A stretch of DNA of 64,000 nt, from assembly GCA_028277945.1 (NCBI GenBank), contig JANQFH010000068.1:336400-400399 (forward strand). Direction: 5' to 3'. The stretch is from Oligoflexia bacterium (lineage in GTDB: Bacteria > Bdellovibrionota_G > JANQFH01). The notes under the pieces are model-generated. The model was not told the DNA's origin. It ran no database searches and saw only the letters and a program-made list of their open reading frames with translations. Both the position numbers and the translations under genes were made by a program. This document shows positions 27,279 to 34,908 of the stretch, piece after piece; within the stretch, counting starts at the first letter, position 1; each line of letters begins with the position of its first letter.

Positions 27279-28216
27279 TCGAGTTACTCAAGAATCTTCT
27301 GTTCAAAAACCCAGGTCTTAAAATCGGCTCTCTCTTTTTGGCCGTGATTGTTTGGTTTGCTATCCACGGAGAGGCGCAGATTGAAGCTTTTATTACCATT
27401 GATGTGCAGTTAAAAAACCGACCGACTAACCTCATCATTACCAATGCGGTAACGGATAAAATACACCTGCGTATTCGCGGGTCTCGCACGCAGATTAAAA
27501 AAGTGCAAGAGCAGCCACCCGATCCTTATGAAATCGATTTGGCCAACACTGAAAGCGGCAGCGCTCTGTTTCGGGTCTTCTCTTTTGATTTTACCTTACC
27601 GCGCGGGGTGCAGATCACCCGTATCAACCCACAGCTGATTACTGTGGAGCTCGAGCAGCAAGAGAGCAAAGAGCTGCCCGTGCGCATCGCCTTTAGTGGC
27701 AGCCTCGAGCGTGGTTTTGTGATTGTCTCCAAACGGGTGACACCCTCGAGCGTCACGGTTGCCGGTGCAAAGTCAGCCATGCGCACGCTTAGTGCCGTAC
27801 ACACCGAAGAGGTGCAACTCAACGGTCTAAGAGAGGGGTTTAGTCGCACTTTGCGCCTTGCGTTGTCGAGTAGTGGTAACATCTGGCTTGATGGCCCGGA
27901 AGAGGCCCAGGTCGACATTGAGATTGAGGAACAGCTGCTTTCCGAAATGATCGATACCATACCCATTACCGTTAAGGGCCAATTCAAGAGCGTTACTATC
28001 AAACCGCAGCAGGCAAGCCTCATGCTGCAGTGTCCCGCCGGCCTGCTTCACGATCTGCGCCGCCAGCCACCGCTGGTATTCCTCAACGCCGATAAAATCC
28101 AAGTGGCTCAAGGCAGCAGCCGCACGGTCAATCTCAAGCTGCGCTACCAGGTGCCTGATAGCTGCAAAGTCCTCAAGAGCGTGCCTGCGCTCGTCCAAGC
28201 AACGCTGAGCCGTTGA
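27275..28216 (+). CDS. cdaR: CdaA regulatory protein CdaR (YbbR-domain protein)
   Basis: 313 residues from the ATG at 27275, which overlaps the cdaA stop; an upstream in-frame start inside cdaA is rejected. A single N-terminal helix (LKIGSLFLAVIVWFAIHG, with the family's Trp) anchors YbbR repeats, each with VDVQLKNRP- or LPVRIAFSG-type strands, on the periplasmic side. CdaR modulates CdaA activity in known systems. In the ancestral order glmM follows directly; here a small gene, a DUF4143 ATPase and two other genes intervene. Confidence 0.88.
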   Translation: MIELLKNLLFKNPGLKIGSLFLAVIVWFAIHGEAQIEAFITIDVQLKNRPTNLIITNAVTDKIHLRIRGSRTQIKKVQEQPPDPYEIDLANTESGSALFRVFSFDFTLPRGVQITRINPQLITVELEQQESKELPVRIAFSGSLERGFVIVSKRVTPSSVTVAGAKSAMRTLSAVHTEEVQLNGLREGFSRTLRLALSSSGNIWLDGPEEAQVDIEIEEQLLSEMIDTIPITVKGQFKSVTIKPQQASLMLQCPAGLLHDLRRQPPLVFLNADKIQVAQGSSRTVNLKLRYQVPDSCKVLKSVPALVQATLSR

Positions 28217-28232
28217 GGTAGGCTAAGAGTGG

Positions 28233-28397
28233 ATGAAAGTGAAGCGGCCTAAAAACAGACAAGAGGCCCAAGAACTGGTTCGACAGATTCAGGCCTTTCA
28301 GCGGGAGGAAAGTGGTAAGAGTTTAAGGCTTGATATCAACAGAGCGTACTGGCAAGAGACAAACAACAGCCGAGAAAAAATGCAAGAGTTCACCTAA
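28233..28397 (+). CDS. small protein of unknown function (54 aa)
   Basis: A 54-residue frame from the ATG at 28233 to TAA at 28395-28397, 16 bases after cdaR. The product (start MKVKRPKNRQ, end SREKMQEFT) is hydrophilic and helical, with no membrane segment. AGGTAGG lies about 10 bases upstream as a weak ribosome site. It could be a real small protein or antitoxin-like factor linked to the accessory cassette, or the 3' remnant of a larger gene. Codon composition looks like coding sequence, but no homologue is recognised. Confidence 0.45.
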   Translation: MKVKRPKNRQEAQELVRQIQAFQREESGKSLRLDINRAYWQETNNSREKMQEFT

Positions 28398-28528
28398 AAA
28401 TCGGTCGGCTGCTTGAACCTTGGGTCGCTGATTTTCAAGGTGGTTAGGTAGGTTCTAAGACGTCCGTCCCCTATTCGTTTGCCTGCATGTATCTATATAA
28501 TTGAATATATTAACTTTTTCTGATAAAT

Positions 28529-28573
28529 CATTATAATTGCAAAATATGATAAAATATTGCATTATAATTGCAA
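28529..28573 (+). repeat. 14-bp direct repeats before DUF4143 ATPase copy 2
   Basis: CATTATAATTGCAA occurs at 28529-28542 and 28560-28573, exactly 31 bases apart (about three helical turns). The second copy is the right part of the start-codon palindrome. Two bound proteins would lie on the same face of the DNA. Confidence 0.7.
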
Positions 28574-28576
28574 TAT
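28554..28576 (+). promoter_or_regulatory. palindrome fused to the start codon of DUF4143 ATPase copy 2
   Basis: ATATTGCA (28554-28561) and TGCAATAT (28569-28576) flank TTATAAT. As in copy 1, the last AT of the right arm is the AT of the start codon, which reads ATGG. TATAAT (28563-28568) is a perfect -10 whose start point would be the A of ATG at 28575, implying a leaderless mRNA. A 14-bp block is also directly repeated at 28529-28542 and 28560-28573, 31 bases apart. Confidence 0.65.
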
Positions 28577-29711
28577 GGGACTTTATCAGCGAACACTGAA
28601 TCTACCTGCTTTGCTGGCAAAAAAGTCTTTCTTTCTTTTTGGGCCCCGTGGCACTGGCAAGACGACTTTAGTCAAGCGGCAATGCCGGGGGGCACGCATT
28701 ATCGATCTGCTGGATGCCCCTGTTTTTTCTGATCTGCTCAGAAATCCTCAGCTCATTGGCGAGTACGCGTCTGGTCTGATCGTCATTGATGAAATTCAGA
28801 AGCTTCCTAGTTTGCTTGATGAAGTACACCGGCTCATGGAGAGTAAACGCAACAATAAATTTCTTTTGACAGGAAGCAGTGCTCGCAAACTGAAACGGGG
28901 GAGTGCCAATCTCTTGGCTGGACGAGCATGGTGGGCTGAACTCTTTCCACTAACGTTTAACGAGATTGATGATTTTGATCTTTTAACCTATCTCAATACG
29001 GGTGGGTTGCCGGCTATCTATGGTAGCTCTAATGCCACAGAGGAGCTACGAGCCTATTCGGCTCTCTACTTGAAAGAGGAAGTGCAACAGGAGGCGCTGA
29101 CTCGAAAAATAGCGAGTTTTGCAGAGTTTCTAGAGCTCATAGCTCTATGTGTTGGCGAGGAGCTGAACTACCAATCGTTATCCAGCGACCTAGGCGTGGC
29201 GGTTAATTCCATTAAGAATTTTATTGAGGTTTTAGAAGACACCCTTATTGGCTTCTCCTTGGCAGCCTATACCAAAACAAAAAAACGAAAAGCGATCACT
29301 CGTTCGAAATTTTACTTGTTTGATGTTGGAGTTGCCAACTATCTGGCAAAAAGAGGTCAAATTTTTGCTGGATCGGAACTCTTTGGTAAGGCTTTTGAGC
29401 ACTTTATTATACAAGAAGTACGTGCTTATCTATCCTACGCTAGGAGAGACTTAGCAATAAGCTATTGGCGGTCGACGTCAAAATTCGAGGTAGACTTGAT
29501 TGTTGGCAATGAATATGCCTTGGAGATCAAAGCGACCAAGTTGGTTCAGGACAAGCACCTAAAAGGTCTCCGTGCTTTTAAAGAGGAGCAGTTAATAAAA
29601 CAATTTGCGGCCATTAGTTTAGACAGGGATGAGCGCGTAACCCATGATGCCATTAAAATATTACCTTGGAAAACTTTTCTCAGAAGGATGTGGGTAGGAG
29701 AGCTGTTCTAA
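28575..29711 (+). CDS. AAA+ ATPase with DUF4143 domain (copy 2)
   Basis: 378 residues from the ATG at 28575. An in-frame TTG at 28557 exists, but the ATG is favoured by domain fit and by the palindrome. Walker A is GPRGTGKTT and Walker B LIVIDEIQ; TGSSARKLKRG is the family's sensor-like motif. The DUF4143 half shows SSDLGVAVNSIKNFIEVLEDT (winged-helix-like) and a C-terminal nuclease-like strand pair (KFEVDLIVGNEYALEIKATK). It is inserted between cdaR and glmM, separating genes adjacent in related genomes. No Shine-Dalgarno is present. The sequence differs strongly from copies 1 and 3. Confidence 0.85.
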   Translation: MGLYQRTLNLPALLAKKSFFLFGPRGTGKTTLVKRQCRGARIIDLLDAPVFSDLLRNPQLIGEYASGLIVIDEIQKLPSLLDEVHRLMESKRNNKFLLTGSSARKLKRGSANLLAGRAWWAELFPLTFNEIDDFDLLTYLNTGGLPAIYGSSNATEELRAYSALYLKEEVQQEALTRKIASFAEFLELIALCVGEELNYQSLSSDLGVAVNSIKNFIEVLEDTLIGFSLAAYTKTKKRKAITRSKFYLFDVGVANYLAKRGQIFAGSELFGKAFEHFIIQEVRAYLSYARRDLAISYWRSTSKFEVDLIVGNEYALEIKATKLVQDKHLKGLRAFKEEQLIKQFAAISLDRDERVTHDAIKILPWKTFLRRMWVGELF

Positions 29712-29719
29712 ACGTATTC

Positions 29720-30052
29720 ATGTCAGAAGTAATGCAAGCTTATACAAAGCAATGGCAGGGCCTAAAGCGTAGACTACGGTTGTTTTACTTAGTATGGCTT
29801 GGAGGTAGTCCTGTTATCCTAGTTGTCGGATGGCTGTTAAAGCTTAGTGGCGATGCTCTACTTAATCTTTTGCTAACTATGTGGGTCTTACCTTCTCTAC
29901 TTACGGGATTCCTATGGAGTTTTTGGCGCTGTCCCAGGTGTCGTAATTTTTTCTTTCTAAAAACATTGCCCACTTCACGACAGGCTAGGTACTTTTGGCC
30001 GCTATTTTCCAAATGCCTGCATTGTGGTTTACCGAAATGGTCCAGTGAGTAA
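29720..30052 (+). CDS. small membrane protein with a zinc-ribbon-like end
   Basis: 110 residues from the ATG at 29720, 8 bases after the ATPase. Two predicted transmembrane helices (FYLVWLGGSPVILVVGWLL and LLTMWVLPSLLTGFLWSF) precede a cytoplasmic end with CPRC and CLHC, separated by about 24 residues, a likely zinc ribbon. This arrangement occurs in small membrane proteins of unknown role. It shares orientation with the DUF4143 ATPase; the close spacing suggests co-transcription. Confidence 0.6.
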   Translation: MSEVMQAYTKQWQGLKRRLRLFYLVWLGGSPVILVVGWLLKLSGDALLNLLLTMWVLPSLLTGFLWSFWRCPRCRNFFFLKTLPTSRQARYFWPLFSKCLHCGLPKWSSE

Positions 30053-30262
30053 TTTTAGAAAGGTATTCGTCTGCTTTTTGTACTATCTCAATAAAGCTTG
30101 AGTTTTGACCTCTAATGCGTTAGCGACCGAGGGGTAGGGTAATACCTAGCTCTCGAACAGACTAAGCCTTATGTAAGTGATTTTCGATAGTTGTTTATGC
30201 GCCTTGAAAAAAAATAGCTTTTGTAGGAGATTGATAGCCTAAATCAAGCTTCGGAATTCAGC
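30053..30262. other. AT-rich gap before the 641-aa gene
   Basis: 210 bases with no gene, RNA or repeat that I recognise. It presumably carries the promoter for the following gene; no clear -35/-10 pair stands out. Confidence 0.4.
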
Positions 30263-32188
30263 ATGTGTTCTAACACCAATCGGCCTCTCCTCATTTTGTT
30301 CTGCATTGCTTGCACTCCTCTAACGCTTTGGGCAGCTCCTCAAGGCGAACGTGAAGCTGTAACACTCTGCGACCCTATACTTAGACCGGAGTTTGTTGAC
30401 GGTGAGCCAGTAGACAAGGAAGCTCCAGCCAGGCTTTTAGCAGGCGACAAACCTGTAATGGTCCGGCTTCAAGCGTCAACCGTGACTTCATATAGTAGCG
30501 GCAAAACCTACACCCAGTACGAAATTAGACTGGAAGACGACGTGATTGGTGCTATTCGCGTTGATGATGCGGGATGTCTTGTTGACGAGTTGTATTCTAT
30601 TACCGCGATCCGTAATCGGTTTTGGCTGCAGGCATTCGTTGATGAGGGCATAGGAGCGCTGCTCAACCGATATCATGATCATAAGGTCCACAGCGTTGTC
30701 CACTGGGGTAAGTTTGAAAAGTACCATCATGAAATTGCAACCGGTGTTGACTCTGATAATTTCAAAGCAATTGCAGCGACCGTAAAACAGTACATGATGG
30801 CACGTGAAGATCTTGAGCCGCGTACCTTTGAGTTTTTTAGAAACATAGACGAAAAAGAGTCTTTCGGATTGACGGATGGAACGAAGTACTATTCCTGCCA
30901 TGCAAACGAACGTGAATCAAAGCAATCGCATGGTCGGATACGACGTAAACACTTTTTTAGATTAACTAAAGATGGAACACTGACGCATATTATCGAGCCC
31001 CAATCCAATATTTACTCTGCAAATGAACTGAAGGTCGCCGGTTTGATAGCTTACCTAACCGCGTTGGGAGAGGATCCACGTGCAGCCTTTCCGGTTTTTC
31101 ACTTTACAATTCGTGGTAAGGCTTACGATCAGGGTGTTTACTACGTCGATGTAGATTACTACCAGACCCGTGATGGCCGCTTTTTTGTGAAGGAAGACTT
31201 CAGTTTGGGATACCGCTACGAACAAGCAGAAAACGCAGGTTCTGTTTTATTGGAATGGGCAAGGCGGTGTGCAGCAATGGAGGCAAGGTTATTTCCAGCA
31301 GCGATGACGCTCATGGATGCCTACGATGAAACGGAGCTGTTGTACACCTCAGATCGTATTGTAGACAGCAGTGTTGGTGTGGCTGAACGCAGACGTTTTG
31401 GTCAATACAGTGTGAACCGTATAACCGGTAAAACAACCTGTGAGAAGCTCTACGACTATTTTAAGCTGCCTGACACACCAGATTCAGGCAACGATGTGAT
31501 GCCAGAAGAATTCTTTGCATCATTGCCTGACGTTGCTCTGACACCCGGCGCGGAGCTACACTATAATGACCGCTTTATTCCAGAAGACTCAAGAGCGCTT
31601 GTTGGCGGTTGGATAACAACCGCTCTTGAACATTTGCAAGATTACGGTGCGGGCGAAAACTTAATAAGCTGGAAAGGCGATCAACAGGTTCTAGAAGGGA
31701 AAAGCGTTGTGATTACACCGGTACTTGCACTCGACCGCCGTGTTTCGACCATTGGCGGATTGGGTTCAGAAATAGTGAATGCGATTATGAATCCTGAAAA
31801 CCCGCTTTTTGGTACAACTGTGCTCACCGACCCACGTTCAGCTTCAACAGCAACAGCCTTTATTTTCATTGTAATAGACTGGGTGTTGTGGAATCGCAAC
31901 GAGACGGAAAAATCGGCCCATCGAGCAGAGTCCGACCTTACGGCTGTTTTAGCCCATGAGATATTTGGGGTGCTGCCGCCTTTTCTTGAGACCCCTATCA
32001 AGGATCTGCATAAAATTATTGCTCCAAGTAAACAGGCAGAGAGGGAGCGCAATGCCTTTGATATCGGCATTGCTTTTCAAACAGAAATAATCAACAGCGA
32101 TGCCTTTGGCTCATGGAGCCCAGAACGTCGACGAGCCTTCCTAGAGACCCGAGATCTACACCGAGATCTGCGCGCCACTTGGAAGTAA
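30263..32188 (+). CDS. large exported protein of unknown function
   Basis: 641 residues. An N-terminal signal peptide (hydrophobic run LLILFCIACTPLTLWAA, cleavage near residue 25) suggests export. The body has regions rich in aromatic residues and charges (VYYVDVDYYQTRDGRFFVKEDF) and one later hydrophobic stretch (ATAFIFIVIDWVLW, about residues 533-546) followed by AVLAHEIFGVLPPFLETP. The HE pair is not a full HExxH zinc motif. No domain is recognised. It sits inside the accessory stretch that separates cdaR from glmM; its ribosome site is weak (GGAAT). It could be an envelope enzyme or an effector. Confidence 0.6.
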   Translation: MCSNTNRPLLILFCIACTPLTLWAAPQGEREAVTLCDPILRPEFVDGEPVDKEAPARLLAGDKPVMVRLQASTVTSYSSGKTYTQYEIRLEDDVIGAIRVDDAGCLVDELYSITAIRNRFWLQAFVDEGIGALLNRYHDHKVHSVVHWGKFEKYHHEIATGVDSDNFKAIAATVKQYMMAREDLEPRTFEFFRNIDEKESFGLTDGTKYYSCHANERESKQSHGRIRRKHFFRLTKDGTLTHIIEPQSNIYSANELKVAGLIAYLTALGEDPRAAFPVFHFTIRGKAYDQGVYYVDVDYYQTRDGRFFVKEDFSLGYRYEQAENAGSVLLEWARRCAAMEARLFPAAMTLMDAYDETELLYTSDRIVDSSVGVAERRRFGQYSVNRITGKTTCEKLYDYFKLPDTPDSGNDVMPEEFFASLPDVALTPGAELHYNDRFIPEDSRALVGGWITTALEHLQDYGAGENLISWKGDQQVLEGKSVVITPVLALDRRVSTIGGLGSEIVNAIMNPENPLFGTTVLTDPRSASTATAFIFIVIDWVLWNRNETEKSAHRAESDLTAVLAHEIFGVLPPFLETPIKDLHKIIAPSKQAERERNAFDIGIAFQTEIINSDAFGSWSPERRRAFLETRDLHRDLRATWK

Positions 32189-32477
32189 TACGGAGTTTTG
32201 TAATTAGGACCTCAGTCGTTGTCAGAGTACTATCAACGCGGTCGCCGAGACCGTCCCACACACAGTCGCAGCTGCCGACAGAGCCGTTATAATCGTGGCC
32301 TTACTGTCGCAGCAGAAGAGCCAGCTGCAGCACAATCACCGACGGTCGACCGATGTTCTCGAGCATAGGCTCGGCTACCTGGGACAAGCCTGGACCTACC
32401 TGACATGCTGCTTGACAGTGACCCTGCCGATACGATAGGTGAAGTGTAGAGATTTCAATAGGTTGAAAAGATAGACG
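32189..32477. other. 289-bp gap upstream of glmM
   Basis: No gene is supported. A plus-strand frame of about 50 Arg-rich codons (SEYYQRGRRDRPTHSR) without a ribosome site is probably degraded sequence. This gap must contain the promoter for the glmM operon now that it is cut off from ftsH-cdaA-cdaR; I could not identify it. Confidence 0.4.
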
Positions 32478-33824
32478 ATGGCTAAGCTGTTTGGAACCGA
32501 TGGCATTCGTGGTACTGCCAATCAGGCGCCGCTCACGGTCGATATGATTACCCGGATTGCGCGGGCGGCAACCTACGCCCTCTCAGCACGTAAGGTGGTG
32601 CTTGGCAAGGATACCCGCCTCTCCTGCTACATGGTGGAGGCCGCACTCTCCGCAGGCTTCTGCTCTATGGGTGCGGATGTCTTGCTGGTGGGTCCCATGC
32701 CAACCCCTGGGATTGCTTTTCTCACTAACAATATGCGTGCCGATGCTGGGGTGGTGATCAGTGCCTCACACAACCTCTACCAAGACAACGGTATCAAGTT
32801 CTTCTCACACGAGGGTTACAAACTCAGCGATGAGCTCGAGGCAAAGATTGAGGCCTATGTTTTTGGCAATGATATTGACGATCATCTTCCCACAGCTGAA
32901 AACGTCGGTAGGGTCATGCGTATTAAAGAGAGTAAGGGGCGCTATCTTGTCTTTGTCAAAAACACCTTTCCGCAAGATCTCTCGCTCGAAGGTGTCAAGA
33001 TCGTGCTCGACTGTGCCCATGGTGCTGCCTATGCCGTGGCACCGTTGGTGTTGCAAGAGCTGGGCGCGCAGGTGATTGTCATGCATGCCGAACCAGACGG
33101 CAAAAACATCAATCAAAACTGTGGTGCGGTTCATCCCGAAGCCATGTGTCGGCGCGTCCTGCAAGAGTCTGCAGATATTGGCATTGCCCTTGATGGCGAT
33201 GGTGATAGGGCGATTTTTTGTGATGAAAAAGGCGAGGTGGTAGACGGCGACACGGTCTTGGCCATTGCCGCCATACATGCAAAGAAGAGCGATCGCCTTG
33301 CGGGTAACGGCGTCGTTGGTACGGTCATGAGCAACTACGGTTTTCGTACCAGCATGGAGAAACACGGTATCGACTTTGTGCAGACCCATGTTGGGGATCG
33401 TTACATTGTCGAGGCGATGCGTCGAGGCGGCTATAATCTCGGAGGGGAACAGTCTGGACATATCATCTTTTTGGATCACAATACTACAGGCGATGGCTTG
33501 GTGACGATGTTGCAGCTTCTAGCAATTATGGTTGCCAGTGAAAAGCCACTGGGTGAGCTGCGCCAGGTGATGCAACGCTTTCCACAGGCACTGGTCAACG
33601 TGGCGGTGCAGGAGAAGCGCGACTTTGATGCCATGCCTAAGGTGCGGCAGGCGATTGCTGCGGTGGAGTCCTCGCTGGGCAAAGAGGGGCGGATTCTTGT
33701 GCGCTACTCTGGTACGGAAAAGCTTGCCCGTATCATGGTTGAGGGCGCTGACCAAAAGCAGATCGTCGAGTTCGCCAACCGGGTTGCCGAGGTGATTAAA
33801 CAGGAGATTGGCAGAAGTGGTTGA
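32478..33824 (+). CDS. glmM: phosphoglucosamine mutase
   Basis: 448 residues, the standard length. It converts glucosamine-6-phosphate to glucosamine-1-phosphate for UDP-GlcNAc synthesis. It starts KLFGTDGIRGTAN; the phosphoserine loop is SASHN with Ser97 catalytic; the metal loop DGDGDR keeps its three aspartates; GGEQSGHIIFLDHNTTGDG is the sugar-binding loop, and RYSGTEKLARIMVEG the phosphate-binding end. The usual Pro after SASHN and after SGTE are Leu and Lys, minor departures. GlmM is also a known inhibitor partner of CdaA. It heads the glmM-pdxJ-acpS-nnr-tsaE operon. Confidence 0.96.
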   Translation: MAKLFGTDGIRGTANQAPLTVDMITRIARAATYALSARKVVLGKDTRLSCYMVEAALSAGFCSMGADVLLVGPMPTPGIAFLTNNMRADAGVVISASHNLYQDNGIKFFSHEGYKLSDELEAKIEAYVFGNDIDDHLPTAENVGRVMRIKESKGRYLVFVKNTFPQDLSLEGVKIVLDCAHGAAYAVAPLVLQELGAQVIVMHAEPDGKNINQNCGAVHPEAMCRRVLQESADIGIALDGDGDRAIFCDEKGEVVDGDTVLAIAAIHAKKSDRLAGNGVVGTVMSNYGFRTSMEKHGIDFVQTHVGDRYIVEAMRRGGYNLGGEQSGHIIFLDHNTTGDGLVTMLQLLAIMVASEKPLGELRQVMQRFPQALVNVAVQEKRDFDAMPKVRQAIAAVESSLGKEGRILVRYSGTEKLARIMVEGADQKQIVEFANRVAEVIKQEIGRSG

Positions 33825-34527
33825 GCTAACCGTCAATCTTGATCCTATCGTTGGTCTGCGCGGCCTGGGTCGTAGCCAGCGGCCAGATCCGGTTGCCGCC
33901 GTTTTTGCCGCCGAGCACGCCGGCGCATCGGGCGTCTCTATCTCTCTGCGTGAAGACAAAAAGCAGGTGGGTGAGCGTGATTTACGTTTGCTCAAAGATG
34001 TCGTGCGTGGACATTTCAACGTTGAGATTGAACCGACTCAGGAGATGCTCAAGTTGATGTTAGAGTTGCGGCCGAGTTCAGTCACACTGGTTGATGTTAG
34101 TGGCGATGCTGTCAAAGAGCTGGATATTGCCTTTGACCAAGAGAAGATTGTCAACTTTGTTGTGTTGCTGCGTGAAGCGCAGATCGAACCACGTATCCTT
34201 ATTGCTCCGGATTTGGATCAGCTGCGCGGCGCACATCGTGCAGGCGCCGTAGGCGTTGAGGTGAGCACTTGGAGCTATGTGGGCGCAGCCAATGCACAGA
34301 GCCGCTCCCAGGAGAGACAAAAGATTATCGATGCCCTTAAGGTAGGACAGCGTTTGCATTTACAACTCTTTGCTACCGGAGGGTTAGACTATCAAAACGT
34401 GGCTCCATTGGCGTCCATCGATTCGCTTGTCGGTGTCAAGGTTGGCCACAGTATTATTGCCAAGGCCCTTACCCATGGATTGGAGCGATCGGTGGCAGAG
34501 ATGGTGCAGCTGCTTAGGACTTCATAG
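33817..34527 (+). CDS. pdxJ: PdxJ-like protein lacking hallmark active-site residues
   Basis: 236 residues from the GTG at 33817, chosen by family length and GGAG 10 bases upstream; it overlaps glmM by 8 bases. The TIM-barrel sequence clearly belongs to pyridoxine 5'-phosphate synthase: VNLD, RPDPVAAVFAAEHAGA, LRED, NVEIEPTQEML, VKVGHSIIAKAL. Yet the histidines normally in NIDH, VHLRED, RRHI and AGHGL are Pro10, Ser43, Gln50 and Gly (in ATGGL), and the TEGGLD loop is missing. Glu70 and Arg45 remain. By established knowledge those histidines bind substrate or catalyse ring closure, so pyridoxine phosphate synthesis is doubtful. It may be a pseudoenzyme or have changed substrate. Position (glmM-pdxJ-acpS) is the usual one. 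Confidence 0.82.
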   Translation: MVELTVNLDPIVGLRGLGRSQRPDPVAAVFAAEHAGASGVSISLREDKKQVGERDLRLLKDVVRGHFNVEIEPTQEMLKLMLELRPSSVTLVDVSGDAVKELDIAFDQEKIVNFVVLLREAQIEPRILIAPDLDQLRGAHRAGAVGVEVSTWSYVGAANAQSRSQERQKIIDALKVGQRLHLQLFATGGLDYQNVAPLASIDSLVGVKVGHSIIAKALTHGLERSVAEMVQLLRTS

Positions 34528-34530
34528 CCC

Positions 34531-34908
34531 ATGTTGGAACAGGTGGAAATTCTCAGCCTCGCAAGCTTTCGGCGTTTGTGCGCCAAATCGGCAGGGGAGT
34601 GGCGCACATGGTTTCATCCGTTAGAACGGGAGCATTTTGGCGATCGTCAAGAGCACCTTGCCCCTAGGCTAGCGGCTAAACGCGCTCTGGCAAACCTAGC
34701 AACAAAACTGCCAGCAGGTTTCGGCTCGCTAGACCAAAAGCGGTTTGAGCAGATGGCGGTTCTTAGACAGAAGGAGGCGCGGCCTCGCTTGTATGTTGGG
34801 CCTAAAGCTCAGTTGGATCCTCGTTTTTTCATCAGCCTGAGCTGCGACCGAAACTATGCCGGTGCCTATGTGCTGTTCTGGGATGAGGAGATCGTATGCG
34901 CGTGTTGA
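34531..34908 (+). CDS. acpS: holo-ACP synthase-like protein with altered metal site
   Basis: 125 residues, normal for AcpS, in its usual place between pdxJ and nnr. AcpS transfers phosphopantetheine from CoA to the acyl carrier protein. Family features are LEQVEIL (aligned to DIVEI), APRLAAKRALANLA (aligned to the AAKEA motif), RPRLYVG and ISLSCDRNYAGAYVL (aligned to LSHDR). The Mg2+-binding Glu of KEA is Arg51, the Asp of the first motif aligns with Glu3, and the His of SHD is Cys105. These changes make normal catalysis unlikely. It starts 3 bases after the pdxJ-like stop and overlaps the nnr start by 13 bases. Confidence 0.75.
   Translation: MLEQVEILSLASFRRLCAKSAGEWRTWFHPLEREHFGDRQEHLAPRLAAKRALANLATKLPAGFGSLDQKRFEQMAVLRQKEARPRLYVGPKAQLDPRFFISLSCDRNYAGAYVLFWDEEIVCAC

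Noticed and set aside
26469-28216. Missing folP between ftsH and cdaA as an interesting loss
   Set aside because: The presence of folP there varies among lineages, and it may be elsewhere in the genome; nothing can be concluded from this window.
32805-33479. 224-codon antisense frame within glmM
   Set aside because: Exact complement of highly conserved glmM codons; a shadow of the real gene.
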